Shown: positions 25,018-35,900 of the stretch, piece by piece
How the letters are laid out: each line of letters begins with the position of its first letter
Position numbering within the stretch: position 1 is the stretch's first letter
Source: Pegea sp. RAD2-039
Taxonomy: Eukaryota; Chordata; Thaliacea; Salpida; Salpidae
Direction of reading: 5' to 3'
Assembly (NCBI GenBank): GCA_034620365.1
Contig: JAQGEQ010000376.1
Span: 50,001 to 114,000, forward strand
Length of the DNA stretch: 64,000 nucleotides
The notes under the pieces: generated by a model
The model's input: only the letters and a program-made list of their open reading frames with translations
Databases searched by the model: none
Told to the model about the DNA's origin: nothing
Position numbers and translations under genes: made by a program

Positions 25018-25270
25018 CTGATAATTACCAGATTTTTTAGAGAGATCTCTTTGTTGAAAGCTTTATATTGTACCATAATATTTAAGTTTGCTTCAAATCT
25101 TAGAAAAAGATTCGTAGATAGCAGAATTCTGCTGGAATCTATAAATATAAAGAAAACTGTAATAAACCAACAAATAATGTAAATGATTTCAATTCGAACT
25201 AACCTGAACAAACACCAGCAACTGAAAAAACGTCTGATTTTATTATTTTGTATTTAGATACTCTCATCTG
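25018..25270 (-). CDS. Two linked exons of the array gene family, unit 2
   Basis: An exon segment ending at 25204 reads QMRVSKYKIIKSDVFSVAGV and ends in phase 1 (TCA G|GTTAG). After a 65-nt intron with acceptor tttctttatatttatag comes a 121-nt phase-1 exon (25138-25018): DSSRILLSTNLFLRFEANLN, IMVQYKAFNKEISLKNLVII, donor AG|GTAATT. The first exon is paralogous to 4641-4752 and the second to the MKFLRDFEA exon at 25668-25789, so the gene contains repeated exon pairs. The next acceptor (acttttcag, near 24963) would give a stop at once. The 5' limit of the first exon is uncertain (an AG at about 25270). Unit 1 has a stop in the 121-nt exon. Confidence 0.45.
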
Positions 25271-25496
25271 CTGAGATTTGTCAATCGATCAGATCATCCA
25301 CCATTAATTACAAAAGTTTTACATTTTACCAACAAATCTATTAATTTTTAATTTACAAGTTTTGTTTTAAGATAATCAGTTGTGTAACTCAAAATTTTTA
25401 TCAAAATTTAAATATGTAGCTGATGATATAAATAGTTAAAAATGAGATTTAGTTTTTGCTAAGAGTTGTTTATTATTTGAAACTGACCAGGAAATT

Positions 25497-25789
25497 TCAA
25501 ACATTACGAAAAAAATTTGGTTTCTTCGCTTCTCTATCCAAAATCCCATCGAAGTAAGAGTAAGTAGTTGTACTCTCATGTGACCTACAAAACTCAAAAT
25601 GTAGGATTCTGTGAAGAAAATCAATCATTAAAATAAATCACAAGATAGCGCTGTAGTAACAAATTACCTGACATTTAAAAAATGTCCTTTTATACCATCA
25701 AAAGTTGAAACATTTTCAACAAGTTCATATATCTTCATCAACTCCAGTATTGTGGAAAAAGTAGCTTCAAAATCTCTCAGAAATTTCAT
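25497..25789 (-). CDS. Two-exon 77-aa array gene, intact copy
   Basis: Exon 1 (25789-25668) starts at ATG: MKFLRDFEATFSTILELMKI, YELVENVSTFDGIKGHFLNV, ending in phase 2 at a CAG|GTAATT donor. A 59-nt intron ends in ttttcttcacag, and exon 2 (25608-25497) continues in frame: RILHFEFCRSHESTTTYSYF, DGILDREAKKPNFFRNV, then TGA. Exon 1 looks alpha-helical and amphipathic. In unit 1 exon 1 is open (11373-11252) but exon 2 stops after RILHF. In unit 3 exon 1 is frameshifted by one A. Further exon 1 copies are near 23165-23270 and 35660-35745, the last without its ATG. No known family; cellular role unknown. Confidence 0.5.
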
Positions 25790-27248
25790 TGATTCTAAAT
25801 CTAATGGAAAATAAAAGATCAAAATAAGTTGATTATTTCCAAAAGATTAGTTATCAGTTATAGCTTTACAGTTGAACCATCATGAAAAATATTTTCTGTT
25901 TAAGAAACAACTCAAAGAAATTATTTAAATTTGACAAAAAGGTGAGGAGGAATACTGAGATTTCTTGGTTGATCTTACGATATTTTTATAGAATTTGTAA
26001 TTAAGATTTTTTCTTAGTTTCTTCATCTTATAATAAAAATTAAATTTATAAACACATTTGATTAGCAGTAATAGATTATTTGGAATCTATTATTTAATAT
26101 TTTCTTAAAGAAACAACTGATTGTTGGATGTCGGTATTTGATTGAGAAAAATATTACTTTTTATCGAGGATTTAAATCAGCTAACTTTAAATGGCAATTT
26201 AAAGTTTAAATTAGACAAAAAGTAATATTTCTATTTGGTAATATCTAAGTTGATGAAACAACTCTTTTCTAGGTAATTTTTAGTTAATTGTTTTTTGAAC
26301 ATGTTGATGCTTCAGTATTCTGGACTATATTGGAAAACCTACCTTTCTTCACAAGTATAAAGTTCCAAAGGATGAAACATCACTGTGAATCTTCATCATG
26401 TGATTTCTCAAATTATATTCAAAACTTTTGATTCAAATATTATTTGATTTTTTTGAAATCTTAGATTACTTTAAACTTTTTGTTTTTACAGGTTATTCGT
26501 GAACAATTTTGGCAAATTTTCAAATTGATGTTGCGCAATGAATGCACCTACTTGTTTATTGATTTATTTGATGTATTCTTACATCATTAGTCGAAAAAAT
26601 TCTTTTCAAACTTCTCTATCTCCCATCTTGAAACGTTTTGTAGATTTGACAATTTTTGATTTCATCTCAGAAGTTTTGTTTAGTAACTCACACTTGTTCA
26701 TTGAGAATGCATAAAAGAAAGATCAAAGTTTTTGTTCGAATGACTTTAATATAAATTATTTTCAATAATTATTTGTTATTATTTCAACTACATGATTACA
26801 GTTTCTTTTTACATATTTCCATCATCATCAATTAGTTTCCAAACAATTTCAAAAATTTAACATGATTGTATTGCTCTTATCATTGATTCTTTAGGTTAAC
26901 TGTTTAATGCAGTCTATTTGCTCAAAAATTTTGCTTCTCTAAATACATCTTTGAATTCCTTGTTTTACAATTCCTTGTTCACTATAAAATTCTCTATTTA
27001 ATTTGTAACACTGATTTTGTCAAAAAGCATAAACTAAATTTTTGTCATATTCGGATAAATATGGAAAACTTGTTACATTTTTTAAACTAACAAAAATGGA
27101 CCCTGAAAATAATTATTTATCTATTCAAAATGGAAAATTGCTTTTTGGATTGTTTTCTTGCATTTTTTCAAAAGTCTGAAATTACAAAGGTAACAAATAT
27201 TTGCAAAATTTAATAGATAATTTTAAAATAAATTATTTAAAAATTGAA

Positions 27249-27518
27249 AAAGAAATGGATCCAATCTTATTGGTAATGCTGTGACACTTGTACTGATGGG
27301 GATATAGAATATAAGAGACCCCTGTCGAAGCATCACAATGCAGAGAACTAACTGAGGATATTTGAGGATCTAGCAAGCTAGACAGAACTATAGAGAATTA
27401 TCATAAAGCTGCAAGAATACTCGACCACCATACAGTGCACACAGCTTCTAACCTCATACCGTCCACCATCTCAAGCCTCCTAGCAACTGGATTACAAGCG
27501 CACGCCACAACGCCCGGC
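27249..27518 (-). ncRNA. 7SL/SRP-RNA-like gene, type B, unit 2
   Basis: Copy of 12930-13207 with an unchanged Alu-domain portion of about 110 nt. The 3' strand is more damaged: an 8-nt deletion beside AAGUGUC, GGACCC changed to GGAUCC, and CUAAUC rearranged, which weakens the base of helix 5. It may be a decaying copy whose Alu domain is still held constant by conversion or selection. Confidence 0.7.
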
Positions 27519-28517
27519 GAAGGAAGTTTATAAAATTAAAATTTAAACTTTGTTTTTGATGATTATTTTTCTGCTTAAACATTATGTTTCAAATTTTTTA
27601 GCCTATCTTTTAAGAAAACACTTTTAAAAATAATTTTTTATTCATAATTGTTTATTATTAAAAATATTTAACTAAACTTTGTATTTTAGGTTAATTGAAG
27701 TCAAGCAACTATTATTAAGTTTGTAAAGTTTTTTTAACTTTAAATTTTACCAAAAAAATCTTAAACCTTTTTATCAACCTTTTAAAATTTCAGCATTTAA
27801 GGTGCATTGGTAAATACAAGTTTAATTACTGAATTTGGCAACAATTTTTTAATTAAAATCTAATTAAATTTATCAAAAAGTTGATTTGCTCTGTTTTATC
27901 AAAGCTGATAATTTATCGAACTCTTATTTATCAACTAATTTCACAATTTAGTTCATTTCACTGAGCAATCAGTATTCATTTAACAATTTTTTAACCCAAA
28001 ATTCTTTTAGTATTCCTTTTGTTTAACTTATTCACTATTACTTACTCAATACAGCAATTTTTACACATTTTATAAATAAGCTTGTTCTTTCTTTTACTAA
28101 AAATTTGATAATTAAGTTAATTTGATTTTTACTTATGAATATTATTTACAGTTTAAACTAAAATTAAGTTTAACTATTTCTTTCATTAGATGCATTTTTT
28201 TATGGAAATGTCACCTTAACCAGCTTCACTGAAAAATACTAAGGAGTACTTATTTTAAAGTAAATTCTAATTTGATTCAACTATTTGTTTTATTTAGAAT
28301 CTTCTCATTCATCTGATTCTACGATCATAAACAACAAAAAAATCTATACAAGAAAAATAATTTCAATATCAACTACTAAAAATCATTCAACGTAACAGTC
28401 TTGATAAAGTGAAGTTGGTTTGCCTACATTTTAAATATGCCTTTTGTGTTAAATTAAATGTCAGACTTTTTTGTTGACTGAAAAGTTTACAAAAGTAACT
28501 ATAGCAACTTGATTCTA

Positions 28518-28744
28518 TTAATTAAAAAGTTTTATTATTAAACAAGTAGTATTTGTAATGTTGTAGAAATATAATTTCACTAATTTTCTACCGTTTGCCT
28601 TTGATTGATCAGCCACATTATGAAACTTGCTTTTAAGAGCTTTCTTAGAAGTTTCAGCAGCTGGAGATGCTTCAATAGGAGGCCTAGTAGAGTTATTAGT
28701 TGTTTCTTTACAATCTTGGAAATCTTCTCGACTTTGGCTGAAAC
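28518..28744 (-). CDS. Conserved 227-nt terminal exon, unit 3
   Basis: Third copy of the 227-nt phase-1 exon, again open and of identical length. It differs from unit 2 by a few missense changes (Glu to Lys, Lys to Asn, Lys to Arg, Val to Ala). Its associated ATG segment reads MGDVVKQEESLLAKK. In this rearranged unit the upstream exon that might feed it is unclear; the nearest phase-1 donor of the family is at 32059. Confidence 0.5.
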
Positions 28745-31534
28745 CTGTTCAAATAAATTTCAATATATTTTAATTTGCTAAATATTAATTTCCTTTTTTG
28801 TTACGTTTTTTAAAAAGTGAAAAGCAGTTTGAGCCCAACACCATCTCTTCCTGGTTAATATTCTTCTTGGCTAACAAGCTTTCTTCCTGCTTCACAACAT
28901 CTCCCATTATGACTTAAAGGACACTTTTCAATCTCTCTTCAAATACAAACAAAATTTTATTCTAAGCTTACACTTAAAAACCTCTAAATATTTTTTCATA
29001 CAAACTATATTTCAAAACTCTATAAACTAAAATACAAGAAGAACAATGTAAGATATATTACAAAATATAAACTCAGCAAAATTAAGAATCTAATTATTCA
29101 AAATTAGTAATACTTGAAACAAAAGTGCTTTAAGTAATAAATATCAAATAACAAATTATGCAATTGAATGATTTATCAGATACTAAAAAAGTGTTTGTAG
29201 CAATAAAGTTAAACTTTTTTCAATGAAGCTAATAACCAATGTCAATTGATGTTATTAACACTTTACCAACAAAGTCTATTACAAACTTTGATCAAATGAA
29301 AATAATAATTAAAATAATTAATCTGATCCCAAATGCATTCAAATCAAGATACTATAGTGGCTTAATTTTAAAAAGAATTCTGCAAGATCAGTTAGATTAA
29401 CATAATTACATAAGTTCTTCGTCTACATTCAAAAATTAAATTAAAAAGATAAAAGATTAGTAACAATAGTTTGAAAAGAGTGTAAAATGACTGCCTAAAG
29501 GCAAATGATATAATAATTTCATGTCTTAGAATTATAGCATTTTCTTATATTGCATAACAGTAATTTACACTCATCAAGAAAGTTTGCACAATTTTTAATT
29601 TAACTAAATAATAGCTAGTTTATATAGTTGTAAGGCTATTAATCTACTTTATATAAAATTGAAAGCTTGCAGACAGGGATAAAAATTTTTAATTTCAAGC
29701 CGTCTACTTAAAAACTTAGTTTAATTTACAACTTAAAGCAAAAATTTACTTTAGGCATATTTACATTTTTTTAATTAAACTTTTAATTGTTTTCATCCTA
29801 AAAATAAATAAGAAAATTTTTTTTCAATCAAAATAGACTTTTGCAAGAAGTTTAATTAGCTTTTTAGCAGCCAAAGATTTTTCCTGAATATAACCAAAAG
29901 TTAAAACTTTTTAGTTCAAATTTACTATTAATGTTTATAAACTTTATTGTTATACAGTTAGTATAAGGTTTAGATTTAAATATTATAAAATTGTTAGTTA
30001 ATTAATTTTAATACATAACTTAATCATATAACTTGTATATAGTTTGTCATCGAAGCTGATTTGTCAATGTTTCCAGAATTGTGGTTATCTAAAAATTCTC
30101 AAAAGAAAGAAAATTGGATACGGAAGAAACTAACTATTTTCAAAAGTTTGACTTGCTGAGATGAAAGGAGTTATTTTAGGTGAGATTGAGTTTTGATGAA
30201 ACGGTTTCTTCGATGATAATAACTCAACTAATTAGTAGACCTAGCTGGATTTCAAAAGCAATTAATTTATAATTAATTAGTCAATGATCAAAAACTAGTT
30301 AACGATAAAAATAAATAACTTTTAATTCTTTGTAACATCAATTTAATTTGATTAGTTTTTTTTTGTGTGTCAATATAGCTTTGAATAAGTTTTCAAAAAG
30401 TAATTAATACTTTCCATCATTCGATAAAATCAATAATAAAAATTAAACGAATGTCTGATGAAAAAGTTTTATCATTCGATCACAAATTTTTACAATTTTA
30501 CAAAATCATTTGATTAAGGTTTTTTTGAGTCTTAAATCAAAAACGTTTTATCTATTTTTTAAGTTGAATTAATTATATTTACCCTAAAAAAAGCAATCAT
30601 CTAACATTCTATAAGTATTATTGTAGTATCTGTTTCACTTATTCACTTTTATAGTATTACTAAAGCAAATTATAAACATTTCATAATCAAGCTTTTTCTG
30701 GCTTATACTTTTAACTTCTAAAATTAAGTTTTGTTGATTGTACTTATGAGCTAATGATACAAATTAAACTGAATTGAAAGATAACTAAAGAACTCATTAA
30801 TTGGAGTTTTATTATTACATTTAGATTTAGCAAAAACTCACAAAAGATTAGAAGATTTTCACAAGGTATACACAGAAGATACTAAATGAAATTAATTAAA
30901 TGAGCTTCTTTTACTTTAGCTTTGATTACATGAAGATCTGTTGATAAAATCATTTCTTTCACTGACAAGTAGTACATAATTTCTAATATAGAGTAAACAC
31001 TAAATTTAATTCAATTATAAGTTTTATTTAAATAGTTTTCTCGTTCATCTGATTACATCTAATTATACGATTGTATACAACGAGAAATCTATACAAAAAT
31101 TCCAGTTCAACATCAATTAATAAAATATTACACATATACCAAACATAAAACCTCATTTGCTATTCTAATGCTCTCACATTGTTTGGTCAAGCATTAGTTA
31201 ATACACCTTGTCAAAAAATTGTGTTTGTTTCAACTTTTCTGCAACGACACTTTCAGTAGTAGTGTATCAAAGTAGAATGTAAGACGTAAAGGAATAAAGA
31301 ATTATATGCAAATGAAAGGCCAAAAGTAAAAATGACAAAATGAATATTATAAAGATGAAACCATCGATTATGGCACACACATTTGTGAATGAATAAGCTA
31401 TTGCACCAAACGCACATCTGGCTGCAATGTGATTGAGATTAGATGATCTTGGAACTATTATTTATCTAGCTGTTTTCTTGCTTCATATGCAGAATCGGTT
31501 TGTTTTGGTTCATGAAAGATGTTGATGAATGCCT

Positions 31535-32161
31535 TCAAACTTCTCGTTCTACTGCAAGTTGAGAGAAGTGTTCATTAAACTGTTTGTAAACAAATATTCG
31601 GTTTTTGTATTCAAAAATTTGATAAGTATTTATAAAAAATCTATTTTAGTTTCAGCTACAAAGTTGTCATTTTCAAATAACTGTTCTTTATTTTGATGTT
31701 TTGCAAATAAATAAAAAACATTTTCTTCAAATTCAAATAGAAATAGAAAAGTATTTAAAATTCGAGAAACAATTAGTTTATTTTGTTGTTAATAAAAAAC
31801 TGAAAAAATTATAAATAAGGAAAAACTTTATTGGTCACGTACAGCTGTTTAAACAGTATTACAGGTTTATCTACTTAGATATGGTTTAGTTTAAATACTC
31901 TAACAATTTTCTTTGAAAATTATGATCATAAAATTAGTATTTTAGTTTTGTTTCAAATCTGTTCGTTGATATTAGATGTTTGCTGGAGTCTTTCAAGATA
32001 AGATTATATAAGGACTGCATCAAAACAACAAAATAATTTTATTAAAAATCGATCAAACCTTGATAAACAGCAGAAACTGAAAAAACATCTGATTTTATCC
32101 TTTTATATTCAGGCATTCTCATTAGCTGAGGTTTGTCAATCAAGTTCAGATCATCCACCAT
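31535..32161 (-). CDS. Two-exon micro-gene with an ATG, unit 3 (about 39 aa)
   Basis: This is the only copy with a complete simple model. Exon 1 (32161-32059) runs from ATG: MVDDLNLIDKPQLMRMPEYK, then RIKSDVFSVSAVYQ, ending in phase 1 (CAA G|GTTTG). Exon 2 is the 17-nt exon (31551-31535), giving VEREV and TGA, 39 residues in all. It aligns with the segment at 4641-4752 through a QLMRM core and FSV motif. No signal peptide or membrane segment is visible. Whether it is a stand-alone peptide or the end of a longer spliced product cannot be told from sequence alone. Confidence 0.5.
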
Positions 32162-34764
32162 TAATTACAAAAGCTTTATAGTTAACCAACAAATATATTA
32201 ATTTTTAATTTACAAGTTTTGTTTTAAGATAATCAGTTGTGTAACTCAAAATTTTTATCAAAATTTAAACTTGTAGCTGATGATATAAATAGTTAAAAAT
32301 GATATTTAGTTTTTGCTAAGAGTTGTTTATTATTTGAAACTGACCAGCAAAGTTCGAACATTAGGAGAAAAATTTGGTTTCTTCGATTCTCTATCCTAAA
32401 TCTCATCGAATTAAAAGTAAGTAGTTCTACTCTCATGTGACCTACAAAACTCAAAATGTAGGATTCTATGAAGAAAATCAATCATTAAAATAAATCACAA
32501 GATAGCGCTGTAGTAACAACTTACCTGACAGATTTTGCAAGACATGTTTCTAAATCTCATCAACTGTGCTTCACTTTGTAAACAAAGATTTGTAAATATC
32601 AGATGTTTAATTAATTATAAACTAAAACAAAAGGTTAAAAAAGGAAAATTCAACAAGTTCAGATATCTTCATCAACTCCAGTATTGTGGACAAAGTACCA
32701 TCAAAATCTCTCAGAAATTTTCATTGATTTTCAATCTAATGAAAAATAAAAGATCAGAATAAGTTGATAAGTAAAATAAGTTGATCATCTCCAAAAGATT
32801 AGTTATCAGTTATCAGTTATTATATTATATTATATTATACTTTTATAGTTGTACCATAATGAAAAATATGTTCTTTTTAAGAAACAACTCAAAGAAGTTA
32901 TTTAAATTTGACAAAAAGGTGAGGAGAAATATTCTCAGATGTAGAAAACGATTTTATTGATTTTGAAAATAAAATCTTCATCTGATTAAAGGATGATGTT
33001 AACAACTAAGACTAATAATCTTAAATTAAGAACTCACTGATGACACACTTTGCGAATCATCCAAACAAAACTTTCCTTCAAGAAATTTTTATCAAATGCG
33101 TTTTATCAAACAAAATATTCAAGATTTATTTTTATATAAACTAGTTATTTGTAGAAGTCATAACTGCAAAACTGAATTTATATTTTATCTGCATCTTTTA
33201 AAGTAGTCTATCAAATTATTAAGAAATCAAGATCTTTTCTACAGTTCAATCAAAACACACATTTGTAAAAAAATAATGAAATTAAAAGAAATTGCTTTAG
33301 AAACTAAAACTTAAATTAATTACTATTATATAAAAGCTTATTTTTATAGAAAGTTAATGAAACAGTTTTAATTATTATTTATTATCCTTATATTTAAAAT
33401 AAAAAAATGTTTGTTTCAATTAAATAGATCAATTAACTAAACTGAAAAGTTAAATTATTCTTTGACAAGATCGGGTTAAAGAATTGAAAATTAGACATTT
33501 AATACAAAATAAATATATATTTGTAAAACGCAAAATTCAACTTCAAAATAAATATAAAGTAAGAACAAGATATCATCTTTATGTAATCTATATGATAATT
33601 AAATCATTAAATGAAATTAACAAATCTCAAGAATGTTTAAAGCTCATTAACTATTATAAAGTTTAAATAAAAAAATAACAAAATACTTACAACTTCAAGC
33701 ATTGAACATAATTACTCACGATTTTGACAATCAATAAGCAAAACAAAAACCAAAAAATTGTCTAATTTTTACCTATAAAAAAGTAATAAAATAAATAAAC
33801 GTCTTTATTACATTTAAAACCCTTGAATTACAAACTTTAAATTTATCAATTCAATATTTAATTTTGTAACATTTTATAAACAACTAAAAATAGTATGACT
33901 TTTAAACATCATTTAAAAATTTAAATTAACATTAAATAACTATTAATAAAACACAGAAACATGATAATTATATAAACAATGATTTTTATATATATAAACA
34001 AAAACATAAACCCAAATTGCCTGAATAATAAATTTAGTCAAATATAAAAATGGTTTAAAACTAAATGACAAATTTTTAAGAAGTTGATATGAAATATCTG
34101 TCTAAAAGAAGAATTAGTAAGATTAATTATTTAAGATTTATATGTTTGTCATTTAAAGTTATTAAGACAAGTGAAGTTATATTAGCTTTTAATTGAAAAA
34201 AGCTGTTTAATTAAATCAAAAAAACTAAGCACTGATATGCTAAAGTCTTCATCTTAAATTATATATTTTTCTATTGATAGAACGTAGTAACAAATTGTTG
34301 GTTAAAAAGGTTTTAAATTTGTATTTATTTTTATTATAAAGCTCTCATAAGTTAGGAACTGGTTTTGTCATTTGTCTTACTACTGTTACTAATAAAATTA
34401 CTCTTTTAAAACATCAACTGAAACAGTGATGACTTAAAAAAATTTGCGCTAAATGACCGTAAAATATTTTTAAACTAAGATTTCAAATAGTTCTTAAAAC
34501 TATCAAAAGATTCCATTATCAACCAATTTCACATTTTGGTTAAGTGGCTCCTCTGCCTTCTAAGATTTATACACTTTAACATTTTAATAAGATAAGGAAG
34601 TGATTTAGAGTCAATGCTTTTCTTGACAATTTGAAGAGAGGACCATGAGACAGTTGTTATGTTTAGATACGCTAACAGTTGTATGCTAGTTGATCATGTG
34701 ATCAGCTAATGTTGTGTTTATATTTGCAAGCTTTTTATCAGTGCCATAGTAAGCTGATGATTTC

Positions 34765-34838
34765 TATAGCGCCTCCACTGGTTACTAATGATTTGGTCGC
34801 TATGCTTCGTTGCTTACAAATGATTTCTGTATCACGTG
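34765..34838. promoter_or_regulatory. Conserved E-box element, unit 3
   Basis: Copy inside the rearranged unit 3 with the GCGCCTC block and CACGTG at 34833-34838. It has moved relative to the 227-nt exon, so if it is a promoter its target here may differ. Confidence 0.4.
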
Positions 34839-35900
34839 TATAACAGTTGTTTACAAAAACAGTTTCATATGTTGTGCCTGAAATAAACAAGTGTTTTACA
34901 AGATTTTATTGCAATCCTCATTATCCAAGTCTAATATACCAATCTTACAAGCAATTTGATTATTTTAACAAGTAGCACCGACTTGAAGATTTTGCATGAT
35001 AATAACATCAAGTATCTATCCACCGACTTGGAATCCAAAGTAAGACTCTCTCGTATGGCTTACAAGCAACAAATACAAGAATATATTTAAAGTTAGTAGA
35101 TAAAAGCTTTGAAAACTTATCAAAGATGATCTTACAAATATTTGAAAGACTAAAGATAATTATTTCAAAAGCTTCATCTCACCAACAAGACTTTATGAAA
35201 CGACTTCACGAGAAACGCTGACAAAATAATTAAAAAAACACGAAATTCATCATAATATGATTTTATTAAACTTTTACGTCAATATATAGAAGAATTGAAA
35301 CAGAAAATCGAGTTGAGAATAAAGTTATCTTATAATTAAAATAAAAACTTCCCAATTAGTCTTTGCTTTCTCGTTTTTGTTATCAAAGCCATCTTTGTAG
35401 ATTTACAAAACATTATTGCACCTAAAAATTAGTAGATGACATCAACATACTTTTGATTCTACAAATCTTGTTTTATAAAAGATACACAAAAGTTGTAAAA
35501 AAATATTTTTGATAAACAATAGTCTGTAAAACCTTAGACTACTTATACATCATTGCTTATTGAATAATTACATAAATAAAAATTTGTCTTGTTCTTACTT
35601 ATTTAATACAAAGAAAATATCATAAATAAAATATTATAAATAAAACAAAAAGTTAAAAAAGGAAAGTTCGACAAGTTCAGATATCTTCATCAACTCCAGT
35701 ATTGTGGAAAAAGTAGCTTCAAAATCTCTCAGAAATTCTCTGAAAAATATTCTTAGATGTAGAAAACGATTTTATTGATTTTGAAAATAAAATCTTCATC
35801 TGATTAATGATGATGTTAACAACTAAGACTAATAATCTTAAATTTAGAACTCACTGGTGAAAAACTATAAGAATCATCCAAAGATAAATTTACTTCAAGA

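Larger units (their letters stand above)
13714..28025. repeat. Tandem array unit 2 (about 14.3 kb)
   Basis: This is a close copy of unit 1 and the better preserved one: the two-exon gene at 25497-25789 and the exon at 25018-25138 are open here but interrupted in unit 1. It is longer because of an extra block of about 1.1 kb near 22920-24060. That block holds another copy of the exon encoding MKFLRDFEG and lacks a counterpart at the same place in unit 1. It lacks the local duplication seen at 9.4-10.1 kb of unit 1. Stretches between listed features are AT-rich with nothing further supported. Confidence 0.93.
28026..35900. repeat. Array unit 3, partial and rearranged
   Basis: The first 1.7 kb matches the start of units 1 and 2. 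After that, blocks come from different places: 30590-31330 resembles 8495-9230, 31330-32040 resembles 3960-4620, 32040-32520 resembles 10790-11250, 32520-33480 resembles 23060-24000, 34345-34910 resembles 1800-2360, 34917-35555 resembles 3070-3690, and 35640-35890 resembles 23180-23590. About 29800-30590 and 33480-34340 have no array match that I can see and no gene signal. No 7SL-like locus is present. This looks like repeated unequal exchange at the array edge. Confidence 0.8.

Noticed and set aside
25436-25624. 62-codon minus-strand ORF, also at 32293-32481
   Set aside because: Starts inside the intron before the 25608 acceptor and is out of frame with the spliced two-exon model; treated as a shadow of that exon.
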